64,000 nucleotides of DNA from Nocardioides sp. T2.26MG-1. Its GTDB lineage: Bacteria; Actinomycetota; Actinomycetes; Propionibacteriales; Nocardioidaceae. Positions 16,146 through 24,751 of this stretch are shown here, in pieces. The notes under the pieces were generated by a model that did not search any database, was not told the DNA's origin, and saw only the letters and a list, made by a program, of their open reading frames with translations. The stretch spans positions 310,001 through 374,000 of the forward strand of contig NZ_CATNLZ010000012.1 in NCBI RefSeq assembly GCF_950101795.1. The letters are read 5' to 3'. How positions within the stretch are numbered: position 1 is the stretch's first letter; each line of letters begins with the position of its first letter. Made by a program: the position numbers and the translations under genes.

Positions 16146-17054
16146 TCAGAGCCCGGCGAACAGGTCGGTCTCGAGCCCGTCCTCGTTGAGCTCGCCGCGA
16201 GTGCCCTTGGCGATCCGGAAGAACTCCACGCCCCACGCGACGCTGCCCAGGTTGTTGGACAGCGCGAAGAACGGCCCGTCGGCGGTGATCTGGGTGGCGT
16301 GTGCCTTGAGCGCGGCCATCTTCTGGTCGACGTAGTCCTGCGCGTCGACGACCGCGGCGAGGTCCTCGTCGGGGGTGACGAAGTGGGGCAGCGGACCGTC
16401 GGGGTCCATGCCCTCGAAGCTCGTGGTGTCGCCCGCGTCGCGCAGCGCGCGCAGGCCGGCGCGCATCCGGCTCTCGGACATCGCGCCCCAGTAGATCTTC
16501 GGGATGTCCCAGCCCTCGCCGAGGTCCTTGCGGTACGTCGGGACCGCGGCCAGCGCGGCGGCGTACGTCGCGACCCGGTGGGCCTGGATGTGGTCGGGGT
16601 GGCCGTAGCCGCCGAACTGGTCGTAGGTGACCAGCACCTGGGGCCGCACCTCGCGGATCACCTCGACGAGGTGGTCGGCCGCCTCGGTGAGGTCGGCGTG
16701 CCAGAAGGCGTTCTCGTGGATGTCGTCGGCGGGGATCGCGTGGCCGTCGTCGTGCCACTTCATGCCGCTGTCGCGGTAGGTGCCGAAGCCGCCGAGGTAG
16801 CGGTGGTCGGTGACGCCGAGCGCCTTCATCGCCTCCGCGAGCTCGCCGCGGCGGTGCTCGCCGAGGCGGTCCTCCTGGTCGGCGGCGAGGTGCTCGAGCT
16901 CGGGCACGAGGATCTCGCCCATCTCGCCCCCGGTGCAGGTCACCAGCGTGACGCCGCGGCCCTCGGCGGCGTACTTGGCCATCGTCGCGCCCTGGCCGAT
17001 CGACTCGTCGTCGGGGTGGGCGTGCACGAGCAGGAGGCGCTGGTCAGCGGACAT
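16146..17054 (-). CDS. mshB: GlcNAc-Ins deacetylase of mycothiol synthesis
   Basis: 302-residue zinc enzyme that removes acetyl from N-acetyl-glucosaminyl-inositol, the second step of mycothiol synthesis. The zinc site is visible as HAHPDDE near residue 11 and [13 protein letters not shown] near residue 148; the catalytic Asp is in [18 protein letters not shown] and [19 protein letters not shown] fit MshB rather than the related Mca. A -10 box TAGGAT ends 6 nt before the ATG at 17054, so the transcript is probably leaderless. The presence of mycothiol explains the mycothiol-dependent-type isomerase at 62522. Confidence 0.95.
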   Translation of the reverse strand: MSADQRLLLVHAHPDDESIGQGATMAKYAAEGRGVTLVTCTGGEMGEILVPELEHLAADQEDRLGEHRRGELAEAMKALGVTDHRYLGGFGTYRDSGMKWHDDGHAIPADDIHENAFWHADLTEAADHLVEVIREVRPQVLVTYDQFGGYGHPDHIQAHRVATYAAALAAVPTYRKDLGEGWDIPKIYWGAMSESRMRAGLRALRDAGDTTSFEGMDPDGPLPHFVTPDEDLAAVVDAQDYVDQKMAALKAHATQITADGPFFALSNNLGSVAWGVEFFRIAKGTRGELNEDGLETDLFAGL

Positions 17055-17095
17055 GTGGCGATCCTAGGGAGGTCGGCGGACAGTGCAGGCTCTCG

Positions 17096-17119
17096 GTGGT
17101 CGAGCCTGTCGAGACCACA
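17096..17119. repeat. Short palindrome, GGTGGTCGAGCCTGTCGAGACCAC
   Basis: A short relative of the dispersed repeats, with GGTCTCGA on one arm matching TCGAGACC on the other. It lies between the divergently placed mshB start and the end of the 89-residue protein gene. Confidence 0.6.
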
Positions 17120-17124
17120 ACCCC

Positions 17125-17394
17125 TCAGGGCCGCTTGATCTTCCGCGGTTCGGTCGGCAGGTCGAGCGGCGCGGGGGCGGGCGCGGGCTCGTCGGCGTCG
17201 AGCCACCCGTCGTACCGGTCCACGAGCACCTCCAGCACGAACGGCGGCGCGTCGGTCAGCACCGCCCAGGGGTGGTCCTCGTCGTCGTCCTCGCCGGCGA
17301 GGCGCTCCCGCTCGACCTGGGCGTCGTAGCCGTCGGCCACGAGCCGCGCGACCACGGCCCGGGCGTCGTCCTCGTCGAAGAAGATGCCGCGCAC
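17125..17394 (-). CDS. Hypothetical 89-residue acidic protein
   Basis: Begins GTG at 17394 (MRGIFFDEDDARAVVARLVA) and contains ERERLAGEDDDEDHPWAVLT and VLEVLVDRYDGWL, ending in a proline-rich, basic tail. It looks like a small cytoplasmic protein with an alpha/beta ferredoxin-like fold; no family with a known function was recognised. It starts 7 nt after the NUDIX gene's stop codon, so it is probably the second gene of that operon. Confidence 0.75.
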   Translation of the reverse strand: MRGIFFDEDDARAVVARLVADGYDAQVERERLAGEDDDEDHPWAVLTDAPPFVLEVLVDRYDGWLDADEPAPAPAPLDLPTEPRKIKRP

Positions 17395-17401
17395 GGCGCC
17401 A

Positions 17402-17788
17402 TCATCCCAGGGCGTCCCGCAGCCCCACCAGGAACGGGCGGTCCGGGTCGAGCCAGTCGACCTCGTCGAGCTCGTCTGCGCCGAGCCAGCGGACGGCGTC
17501 GTGCTCGTGCGGCTGCGGCTCCGGCTCGCCGTCGACGAGCCGGGCGAGGGCGACGCTCAGCACGTGCCGCTGCCCGATCGCGACCCGCTCGGGCAGCCAG
17601 GACGCCACCTCGATGGTGCAGCCCAGCTCCTCGGCGATCTCGCGGACCAGAGCGGCGTCGGGCGTCTCGCCTGCCTCGACCTTGCCGCCGGGGAACTCCC
17701 ACCGCCCGGCCGCCTCGGCCGGGAACGTACGCCGGGCCGCGAGCACCCGGCCGTCGCGGAGGATCGCTGCGCCCACGACCTCCGCCAC
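17402..17788 (-). CDS. NUDIX hydrolase (MutT/8-oxo-dGTP diphosphatase type)
   Basis: 128 residues. The NUDIX box GGKVEAGETPDAALVREIAE followed by ELG is complete at about residues 34-56 (GX5EX7REUXEEXGU). The start AEVVGAAILRDGRVLAARRT and WEFPGG resemble MutT-type sanitation enzymes that hydrolyse oxidised nucleoside triphosphates. The exact substrate is uncertain. It begins at GTG 17788 and is divergent from the gene at 17812, only 23 bp away, so the two promoters must overlap. Confidence 0.85.
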   Translation of the reverse strand: MAEVVGAAILRDGRVLAARRTFPAEAAGRWEFPGGKVEAGETPDAALVREIAEELGCTIEVASWLPERVAIGQRHVLSVALARLVDGEPEPQPHEHDAVRWLGADELDEVDWLDPDRPFLVGLRDALG

Positions 17789-17811
17789 CTGCCCGACGCT
17801 ACCGTGACGAG

Positions 17812-18711
17812 ATGCACCTGGCCCGGACCGACGACCTGACGGCCGAGGTCGACGCGCTCGCGCGCCGGCACGGCGGCCGCGTCGGCCTCAGTGCCGTGCT
17901 GGGCGACCTCGACCGGCGGCTGCGGCGTACGGTCGCGCCCTGCCTGTCGCGGCACCGAGCGTGGACCTGGGACGCGGCCGACCGCCGCGACCCGGAGTGG
18001 TGGCCGCAGGGGGTCTCCCCCGGTCCGGACCCGGACGTCCTGGGCGTCACCTGGTATGCGAAGTCCGGTGGCTCGCGGCTCAGCGTGCTGGACCTGCGCG
18101 CCCGGCGCTACCGCCACGTGATGCTGGTGCGGCCGACCGCGGACGGCTTCGAGCCGCTGCGCATCCACGCCGGCGGCCTCGCCTGGACCGGCACCCGGCT
18201 CCACGTCGCCGCAACCAAGGCGGGCCTCTGGGTCGGCGACACCGACGACGTGCTGCGCACCGAGGGCGGCTACGTGCTGCCGGTGCGGCACCGGCTGTCC
18301 GCGACCGAGGCCGACGGCGAGCCGCTGCGGTTCTCGTTCGTCTCCGCCGTCCCGGACCGTCCCGGCGAGCTCGTGCTCGGCGAGTACGGCAACCGCCGCC
18401 AGACCCGACGCATCGCGCACGTCGCGGCGGACGGCGGGCCGATCGTGCTCGGCGACGGCCAGGTGGTCCGCGCCCAGGGCATCGTCCGTGTCGGCGACAC
18501 CTACCTGATGACCGCCTCGCACGGCCCATGGACGCCTGGATCGCTGTGGGTGGGCCGCCCGGGACGGTTGCGGGAGCGCCGCTGGGCGCTGCCGATGGGC
18601 CCGGAGGACCTTGCCTGCTCACCCGACGGCGGGCGGCTGTGGACGGTCACCGAGCACCCGCGGCGGCGCTGGATCGTCTCGCTGCGGAGGCCTTCGCCGC
18701 ACGGTGGTTGA
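17812..18711 (+). CDS. Hypothetical protein with beta-propeller-like repeats
   Basis: 299 residues with no signal peptide. After an N-terminal helix region (LTAEVDALARRHGGRVGLSA) come repeated blocks such as YAKSGGSRLSVLDLRARRYR, RIHAGGLAWTGTRLHVAATK, RIVRVGDTYLMTASHGPW and PMGPEDLACSPDGGRLWTVT, which suggest a beta-propeller. Function unknown. TACCGT ends 6 nt before the ATG at 17812, so it is probably leaderless. The last two residues and the stop codon (GGT GGT TGA) are supplied by a palindromic repeat, so the natural C-terminus may have been altered. Confidence 0.75.
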   Translation: MHLARTDDLTAEVDALARRHGGRVGLSAVLGDLDRRLRRTVAPCLSRHRAWTWDAADRRDPEWWPQGVSPGPDPDVLGVTWYAKSGGSRLSVLDLRARRYRHVMLVRPTADGFEPLRIHAGGLAWTGTRLHVAATKAGLWVGDTDDVLRTEGGYVLPVRHRLSATEADGEPLRFSFVSAVPDRPGELVLGEYGNRRQTRRIAHVAADGGPIVLGDGQVVRAQGIVRVGDTYLMTASHGPWTPGSLWVGRPGRLRERRWALPMGPEDLACSPDGGRLWTVTEHPRRRWIVSLRRPSPHGG

Positions 18712-18781
18712 GGTGCGACGAGCGCCAGCACCCCGGTGGTTGAGGTGCGACGAGCGCCAGCGAGGAGCCTCGAAACCACCG
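18706..18781. repeat. Dispersed palindromic repeat, one partial and one full copy in tandem
   Basis: Two units each begin CGGTGGTTGAGGTGCGACGA followed by GCGCCAGC; the second continues to GAGGAGCCTCGAAACCACC and so is complete. The first GGTGGTTGA provides the stop codon of the preceding gene. Confidence 0.88.
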
Positions 18782-18804
18782 CTCGCAACGGTCCAGACAT
18801 GCGA

Positions 18805-18831
18805 CAAGCGCCACCGTGACGGTGGCGCTTG
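18805..18831. terminator. Hairpin terminator, 11-bp perfect stem
   Basis: CAAGCGCCACC pairs perfectly with GGTGGCGCTTG around the loop GTGAC. It follows the gene at 17812. There is no long T run, as is common for actinobacterial terminators. Confidence 0.75.
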
Positions 18832-18875
18832 GTTGCCGGGCGTAAGAGCCCGTATGCCCTAGGGTGAGACAGGCG

Positions 18876-18920
18876 GTCCGGACCATTCTCGCGCAGCGGC
18901 AAACAGAGAATGGCCCGGAC
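18876..18920. other. Large inverted repeat in a 340-bp gene-free stretch
   Basis: GTCCGGACCATTCTC (18876-18890) and GAGAATGGCCCGGAC (18906-18920) match at 14 of 15 positions around a 15-nt loop. Together with the hairpins at 18805 and 18995 it fills the region 18712-19050, where no gene was found. It could be a terminator, a transcribed structure or a protein binding site. Confidence 0.6.
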
Positions 18921-18994
18921 CGCGTCTGTGTGTCCCGACTTGGTTCAGATGTGGTGCTTCGGGGGTTGCGGGAGCAGGGCCCCCGGGGGGAGCC

Positions 18995-19028
18995 GGCTCC
19001 GGGACGGTCACTCTTCCGTCCCGGAGCC
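18995..19028. terminator. Strong hairpin terminator, 13-bp perfect stem
   Basis: GGCTCCGGGACGG pairs with CCGTCCCGGAGCC around TCACTCTT. It lies 22 bp beyond the stop codon of the large secreted protein on the minus strand and is its likely terminator. Confidence 0.8.
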
Positions 19029-19050
19029 CGCTCGTTGACGAACTACTGGG

Positions 19051-21555
19051 TCACTTGATCCGGATGGACTTCGTGGCACCCAGGGTCGCGGCGGTCGGGC
19101 GGACCTTCACGGTGTACTTCGTCTTGCGCATGCCGTTGGTGTCCTTGACCTTGAAGGTCCAGTCACCGGACGCACTGAGCACGTGCGACTTGACCCGCTT
19201 GCCGTTCTTGAACAGAACGGCCTTGAGGCCGGCGGCGCGGTTGTTGGCGTTGGCGTGGATCTTGTCGATCTTGGCACCGCGACCCGACAGCTTCAGGTTG
19301 ATCGGAAGCTGCGTGACGACGGGAGGAGCAGCCTTGACCGTGGTGGTCGCGGTCGCCTCGGCGGCCGAGGCCGGCAGGCCCTTGGCGCTGTTGGCGGCGG
19401 AGCCCGCGTAGAGCTGGTCGGCAGCCGCGCCGAACTGCTCGTACATTCCGTCGACCTTGATGGTCACGTCGCCCACGGCGCCCGCGTCGACGCGGACGTT
19501 GAGGTGGATCTGACCGTTGGCGTCGGTGCGCGCGTCGCTGTCCTGGAACTGCGCCGGGCCGGTGACCTGGATGTTCAGGTCCCACACCGGGACACCCTGG
19601 ACCGGGTTGCCGAAGCCATCGGTGATGACCGCGACGAACGGGATCTGCGTGGTGCCGGACTCGACCTCGGCCGGGCCGCTGACGGTCACGTTGCGCGCCG
19701 TGCTGACGTCGGTCTCGGGGGCCACGGTGAGCGCCGCGGTCTCCGTGCGGTTGGCCGCGCTCAGAGTCGCCGTGACGACGCCGGACTTGGTGCCCGCGAT
19801 GCGGTAGCCCGCCGGGAGCAGGCCACCACCGTCGAGGGTGACGGTGACCGACGGCTTGCCCTCGGAGAGCAGGGTCTTGCCCGGCTCGAGGATCAGCGCG
19901 CCGTTGTCGACCGAGATCGTCATGGCCGCGCCCGGCTCGCCACCGGTGGTGAGGACCAGGTCGGCCGACTCGTTGATGCCGGCCTCGTCGTCGGCCTTGG
20001 TGTCGGCCAGCGGGACGACGACCGTCTTGCCCGCGTTGTAGTCCGCGGCCTCGGTGTTGTTGCCGTCGAGGCTGGTCACGAAGTTCGCACCCATGCCGTC
20101 GGTCGTGTACTTGATGGTCGCCACGCCAACCTCGGAGAAGTCCGGCGTCGCCGAGAACTGGTCGGCGTAGTAGTTGACGTTGACGTCCTCGGTCGTGCCG
20201 TCGGTCGCCTTGGTGTCCGTGAACGTGAAGGTGGTGGAGCCGTCGGCGCCGACCGCCTTCTTCTGCGGGGTGGCGTCCGCGGCGGCGTTGACGCCGGTAC
20301 GAGCAGCGGTCACGAAGCCCGAGGTGACCGGCAGGCCGAACTGGTCGACGACCTTGACGGTCACGTCGGTGGAGCCGCCCACCTTGGAGAAGTACAGGTC
20401 GGCGGTCGGCACGACGTCGCTGACCGTGGCGCGGTCGAACTCCAGGGTCTCGGGGAACGAGCCACCGATGGCGATCGTGTCGCCGTCCTGGATGGTGCCG
20501 GCGTCGGGCGTGATCGTCAGCGAGCCGTTGCCCGAGGCGTCGAGCACGGTCGCCACGGTCGTGGAGCCCTTGCCGCCGAAGGTGAGGCCGCCGCCGGTCG
20601 CGGTCAGCGAGACGGTGCTGTTCGCGTTGGCCGCGCCGCCCTTGATGTCGATCTTGACGGTGCCCTGGTCCACGCGGACCAGGGTGTTCGGCGCGCCGAA
20701 GTTGCCGCCGCCGAAGCCGTCCCACGAGTCGGCGCCGGTGACGATGTCGACCATGTTGGCGTCCAGCGTGGCCGACTTGGTGACGTTGACCGTCGCCGTG
20801 GTGTCGACGGTGCCGGGGCCGGCGAGGGTGATCGTGTGGTTGCCGAGCGCCGCAGCGGCGGCCGGGGTCACGGTGAAGGTGTCGGTGCCACCGGAGATCT
20901 CGTCAGCGGTGATCGCGTTGCCGGACTCGTTGACGGTGACGTCAGCGTCGGAGGTGACCGCGATCGACTCGCCGACCAGGAGCTGGGTGGTGCGGCCAGC
21001 CGAGTCCTGAACGGTCGCGGTGTAGGCGCCGCTCTCGAGGCCCTGGGGCGCCGACTGGGTGGCGGGGGCGACGACGAGCTTCGACGCGGCACCGGCCGTG
21101 GTGACCGAGACGTTCGCGCGGGCCTCGCTGGCCTCGAGCGAGCCGGCAACGGCGCCGTCGTTGTCGATGATGCGGAACGCGGCGGTGTCGCCGTCGGCCG
21201 CGGTCGTGACCTCGATGCTCACGGTGAGGAATTCGTAGGCGTTGTCGGCCGGGTCGTTGACAGGGCCGCTGACGCCGTCGATGGTGGCGTTCTGGCTGCC
21301 GTTGTTCTGGCTGCCGACCGCGTCGCTGTTGGTCGCGGTGAGGGCGAGGTCGCCAGCCGCAACCGTGCCGTCCTTGACGCGGAGGACCACGTCCGCACCG
21401 AGGTCGCCGCCGTTGCGGGCGGGGCCGGTGGAGACGACGGTGATCGTGTCGCCGGCGGCCGCACTGGCCGAGGAAGCGAGGGCCGGGATACCGGCCACCG
21501 CGAGAGCGGAGACGGCGGAAACCGCCAGACCCCGCTTGATGCCGCTGCTGTTCAT
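19051..21555 (-). CDS. Large secreted beta-strand-repeat (Ig-like) surface protein
   Basis: 834 residues. A clear signal peptide (KRGLAVSAVSALAVAGIPAL, cleavage after ASA near residue 33) sends it out of the cell. The rest is low in cysteine, rich in Thr, Val, Ala and Asp, and made of repeated Ig- or invasin-like beta sandwiches: GFGNPVQGVPVWDLNIQVTG and DQFGLPVTSGFVTAARTG are typical bacterial Ig-like strands. The C-terminal ~80 residues are basic (KIDKIHANANNRAAGLKAVL, KTKYTVKVRP). No LPXTG or transmembrane anchor is present, so it is released or held by binding, as in S-layer-like proteins. GGAAGGA lies upstream of ATG 21555. Function is inferred to be structural or adhesive. Confidence 0.85.
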   Translation of the reverse strand: MNSSGIKRGLAVSAVSALAVAGIPALASSASAAAGDTITVVSTGPARNGGDLGADVVLRVKDGTVAAGDLALTATNSDAVGSQNNGSQNATIDGVSGPVNDPADNAYEFLTVSIEVTTAADGDTAAFRIIDNDGAVAGSLEASEARANVSVTTAGAASKLVVAPATQSAPQGLESGAYTATVQDSAGRTTQLLVGESIAVTSDADVTVNESGNAITADEISGGTDTFTVTPAAAAALGNHTITLAGPGTVDTTATVNVTKSATLDANMVDIVTGADSWDGFGGGNFGAPNTLVRVDQGTVKIDIKGGAANANSTVSLTATGGGLTFGGKGSTTVATVLDASGNGSLTITPDAGTIQDGDTIAIGGSFPETLEFDRATVSDVVPTADLYFSKVGGSTDVTVKVVDQFGLPVTSGFVTAARTGVNAAADATPQKKAVGADGSTTFTFTDTKATDGTTEDVNVNYYADQFSATPDFSEVGVATIKYTTDGMGANFVTSLDGNNTEAADYNAGKTVVVPLADTKADDEAGINESADLVLTTGGEPGAAMTISVDNGALILEPGKTLLSEGKPSVTVTLDGGGLLPAGYRIAGTKSGVVTATLSAANRTETAALTVAPETDVSTARNVTVSGPAEVESGTTQIPFVAVITDGFGNPVQGVPVWDLNIQVTGPAQFQDSDARTDANGQIHLNVRVDAGAVGDVTIKVDGMYEQFGAAADQLYAGSAANSAKGLPASAAEATATTTVKAAPPVVTQLPINLKLSGRGAKIDKIHANANNRAAGLKAVLFKNGKRVKSHVLSASGDWTFKVKDTNGMRKTKYTVKVRPTAATLGATKSIRIK

Positions 21556-21783
21556 GCGTGTGTTCCTTCCGGAGTGAATGGACCGGGAAGTTCCCCCGTG
21601 CCCTTTACATGGGACCCGAGAGTCCCGTGTTCAGCACTCGCATACGGATCCCGAGTGCCGAAAGTGACATTAGGGATGTTGGCCACATCACGGGGCGGTT
21701 GTTGCAGCGTTCGGCGAAACCTGCAATAAAGGGTCGCGGGTGGCGGAGAGTGTGCCGCACGGACACCCGACGATCGGGGGATC
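21556..21783. promoter_or_regulatory. Divergent control region between the surface protein and the HTH gene
   Basis: This 228-bp region is less GC-rich than its surroundings. It holds the inverted repeat GCACTCG (21634-21640) / CGAGTGC (21652-21658) with an 11-bp spacer, and the hairpin GGGAC/GTCCC at 21611-21626. Either could be an operator for the adjacent regulator or an mRNA structure. No confident -35/-10 pair was assigned. Confidence 0.45.
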
Positions 21784-23325
21784 ATGTCAGAGGAGGCCAC
21801 GCCGTCGCCAGGGCGTCGGCGCGGGCGCCCGCAGCGGCTTCCCGAGGACCCGCACACGCTCAGCTCCGGGCGGGTCGGGTGCGAGCAGCGCGTCGCATGG
21901 CTGCTCACCGTGGCCCGGCTGCTGGGGCCCGATCCCGAGTTGGCGCGGCGTGACGGGTTCATCGCGGCGCTCAAGGAGCGGGGCATCGCGGTCGACGCCT
22001 CGCGCGTGTCTCGTTGGGAGTCGGGCCTGCAGCCGCTGCCGGCGGCGGTGACGGCGACGTACGAGTCCGTGCTCGGCCTGCCCGTCGGGTGGCTGGTCGC
22101 GGTCGCCAACGGGCTGCGGCGGTCCTTCGCAGGCGGACCGTCGGTGCGGCGCAACACCGCCCACGACGTACCGCTCAACAACGCCGAGGTCGAGAGCCTC
22201 CTCGACCGGGGCGAGCAGGGGATGGCCACGGGCGCTCACTGGCTGCGGCTGACCGACGAGCTCAACCGCTACGACAAGGTGTTCCTGCGCGACCGCGAGT
22301 GGGCCCACGTCACCCAGCAGCTGGTCGGCGAGCTGGGGCGGGCCGTGGGGCCGGGCTACGTACGCCGCTACGAGGCCGCGGCCACGCTGATCGGCCACCC
22401 GATCGCCCGGCAGCACCTGCTGATGGCGATCGGCCGGTTCGTCACCGCCCCCGACGCCCAGGTCGTCGCGCCCGTGTTGAACCTGCTCGCGGAGGTGCCC
22501 GACCGCGCGGCCGCCGACCTGACCCTGCGGCTGCTGTCGGCCGACACCGACAACGTCTACCTCCGTCGCGCGGCCTCCTCGGTCGCCGCGATCAAGCTCG
22601 CCCGCGGCCACTTCGACGAGAGCGCGCTCCCCCTCCTGGAGTCACACGTGCTCGGCGCGCTGCGACGCGGCGAGTCGCTCGACGGGCGGCTCGACGCCTT
22701 CGACCTTGCCGTCCGGCTGCCCGACCACTCCTGGGAGCGGGTCGCCGGCGGACTGCGGACCCGCCGCGCCTTCGGACTGGTCACCAACGCCCGGGCCGGC
22801 GACGAGCTCGTGCCCGCTGCCCGGGCGGCGTCGCTGATCGCCGACATCGCCCCGGCCATCCAGGCCGACACCCCGTCCCACCAGGCGCAGGAGCCCGACC
22901 AGATGCTGCGCCGGCTGCTGCGCGAGGCGCTGCTGCACTCGCACAAGCCGCGGCGGCACCACGCGGCGCTGCTGATCGCGGCCTCGCCGTACGCCCCGGC
23001 CGCCGCGCGCCACTGCCTCCGGCTCGCGGCCGACGACAACGAGCTGCTCGCCGCCCGCGCCTGGACCGTGCTGATGCGGCTCGGCGACGGCGGCCGGCGC
23101 GACCAGGTGGTCCACCGCGCGATCGTCGAGGAGCGCCCCACCGTGCGTGCCCGAGCCCTGGTCAACGCGGGACTCGGGGGCCCGCTGACAAGGCGGACGA
23201 CCCCGAGACCCAGCTCAGCGCCCAGTGGTGGCTGGACCGGGGCCCGGCCATCCACGACCGGGATCTCGTCTCGATCTGAGCGGGGTCCACCAGGATCAGT
23301 TCACCGGGATCTCCGCAGCTCTTGA
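21784..23325 (+). CDS. Helix-turn-helix protein with HEAT-like repeats, frameshifted near the 3' end
   Basis: 513 residues as read. Residues 35-100 (CEQRVAWLLTVARLLGPDPE through DASRVSRWESGLQPLPAAVT and YESVLGLPVGWLVAVANGL) form an XRE-like DNA-binding domain. The following ~350 residues are helical pairs (RRAASSVAAIKLARGHFDES) resembling HEAT repeats, which could sense a ligand or partner. After LVNAGLGG the frame changes in a G5 tract at 23176-23180; one extra G would restore PADKADDPETQLSAQWWLDR and a stop near 23279, a far more protein-like end than the present proline- and serine-rich tail. It faces the surface-protein gene and may regulate it (inference). Confidence 0.75.
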   Translation: MSEEATPSPGRRRGRPQRLPEDPHTLSSGRVGCEQRVAWLLTVARLLGPDPELARRDGFIAALKERGIAVDASRVSRWESGLQPLPAAVTATYESVLGLPVGWLVAVANGLRRSFAGGPSVRRNTAHDVPLNNAEVESLLDRGEQGMATGAHWLRLTDELNRYDKVFLRDREWAHVTQQLVGELGRAVGPGYVRRYEAAATLIGHPIARQHLLMAIGRFVTAPDAQVVAPVLNLLAEVPDRAAADLTLRLLSADTDNVYLRRAASSVAAIKLARGHFDESALPLLESHVLGALRRGESLDGRLDAFDLAVRLPDHSWERVAGGLRTRRAFGLVTNARAGDELVPAARAASLIADIAPAIQADTPSHQAQEPDQMLRRLLREALLHSHKPRRHHAALLIAASPYAPAAARHCLRLAADDNELLAARAWTVLMRLGDGGRRDQVVHRAIVEERPTVRARALVNAGLGGPLTRRTTPRPSSAPSGGWTGARPSTTGISSRSERGPPGSVHRDLRSS

Positions 23326-23356
23326 TCTTCGAATGTTTGTTCGCATATACTGCAGC
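23322..23356 (+). promoter_or_regulatory. Promoter with LexA-type SOS box
   Basis: A -35 TTGATC (23322-23327) and a perfect -10 TATACT (23346-23351) are 18 bp apart, and the start codon follows the -10 by 5 nt. Between them lies TCGAATGTTTGTTCGC (23329-23344), which matches the actinobacterial SOS box TCGAAC-N4-GTTCGA at all but two positions. LexA bound here would block the promoter. Confidence 0.75.
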
Positions 23357-24745
23357 ATGGTCACGGTCCCGATCGACGAGCTGGACGCCGCCGGCGTCCT
23401 CGCCGCCGCCGAGCACACGCTGCGGCAGCGCCGCGCGGCCGAGGTCGAAGACCTGCTGCTGATCGCCCAGTGGGCCGACCTGCACGCCACCGACCCCCGG
23501 AGGGGCCCCGGCGGGCAACGGGTCTGGTGCGGGGTGGACCGGCTGGTCGAGATCGGCGGCGACGGCACCCCGCTCGTCCAGGACCTCTGCCTGCCCGAGC
23601 TCGCGGTCGCCCGCCAGACCCACACCCTGGCGCTGCGCGCCGCGATGGCCGACGTCCTCGACCTACGCCACCGCCTCCCGCGCACCTGGGCCGTGGTCAC
23701 CGCGCTGGAGTGCGAGCCCTGGGTGGCCCGCAAGGTCGCCACCCTCTCCCGTGACCTCGACCAGTTCCAGATCCCCCTGGTCGACGCGGCCGTCGCCGAC
23801 GCCATCGCCGGCGAGTCCCCCGCCCGGGTCCTCGACCTGGCCCGCGCCAAGATCATCGAGGCCGACCCCGCCCGCTACGCCGCCCACCTCGACGAACACC
23901 TGCGCCGCCGCTACGTCGGCCTCTCCCGCACCGACCAACACGGGCTACGCCACGTCATCGCTCACCTCGAGGCCGGACCCGCGGTCTGGGTCGACCACCT
24001 CGTCAACCGCATCGCCGACGCCCTCGACGCGCGCCGCGATCTGGTCCCCCACCTCCCCGCCGACGCCACCCGCGACGAGCTCCGCGCCGAAGCCTTCGGC
24101 TGGCTCGCCCACCCCGACCGCGTCCTGGACCTCCTCGACCCACCCACTCCCGACGAGACGCCGCAGCAACCTGCCCGGCGTCGGCGGTCCCGGGCCGTGG
24201 TCTACGTCCACCTCCACGAAGCCGCCCTCCAACGCCACGGCGTCGCCCGGGTCGAGGACCTCGGCCCCCTGCTCCTCGACCAGGTCACCCGGCTCCTGGG
24301 CCACGCCCACGTCGACCTCAAGCCCGTCATCGACCTCCACGACCGGACCCGGGTCAACGCCTACGAACACCCCGAGACCGTCAAGGAACGCGTCCACCTG
24401 CGCACCGTCGGCGAGGTCTTCCCCCACGCCACCCGCATCAGCCGCCACGTCGACATCGACCACCCCGTCGAGTACGACGAACACGGACCACCCGGCCAGA
24501 CCGGCGACCACAACGCCGCCCCCCTGGGCCGCACCAGCCACCGCGCGAAAACCCACCTCGGCTACCGGATCCGACAACTCGGCCCCGACAGCTACCTCTG
24601 GCGCACCCCCCACGGACTCCACCGCCACGTCGACCACACCGGCACCCACGTCATCGACGCCGCGACCGCACGCGACCTCGAACGCACGGCCGCCATCCAA
24701 CGCGCCCTCGACACCTTCGTCACCAGGCTCGACGAAACCGCCTGA
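23357..24745 (+). CDS. 13E12-repeat / DUF222 family protein
   Basis: 462 residues starting with an ATG directly after a -10 box (leaderless). The helical DUF222 domain covers about residues 1-300 (LPELAVARQTHTLALRAAMA, TWAVVTALECEPWVARKVAT, DLARAKIIEADPARYAAHLD). The C-terminal part (HATRISRHVDIDHPVEYDEH, NAAPLGRTSHRAKTHLGYRI) corresponds to the HNH-like region, with D-H-P and the late histidines; a complete HNH zinc-binding motif is not obvious. These proteins are multi-copy in actinobacteria; several mycobacterial members are LexA-regulated, in keeping with the SOS box here. A nuclease role in DNA damage is plausible but unproven. Codon third positions are extremely C-rich. Confidence 0.88.
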   Translation: MVTVPIDELDAAGVLAAAEHTLRQRRAAEVEDLLLIAQWADLHATDPRRGPGGQRVWCGVDRLVEIGGDGTPLVQDLCLPELAVARQTHTLALRAAMADVLDLRHRLPRTWAVVTALECEPWVARKVATLSRDLDQFQIPLVDAAVADAIAGESPARVLDLARAKIIEADPARYAAHLDEHLRRRYVGLSRTDQHGLRHVIAHLEAGPAVWVDHLVNRIADALDARRDLVPHLPADATRDELRAEAFGWLAHPDRVLDLLDPPTPDETPQQPARRRRSRAVVYVHLHEAALQRHGVARVEDLGPLLLDQVTRLLGHAHVDLKPVIDLHDRTRVNAYEHPETVKERVHLRTVGEVFPHATRISRHVDIDHPVEYDEHGPPGQTGDHNAAPLGRTSHRAKTHLGYRIRQLGPDSYLWRTPHGLHRHVDHTGTHVIDAATARDLERTAAIQRALDTFVTRLDETA

Positions 24746-24751
24746 CGGGGG

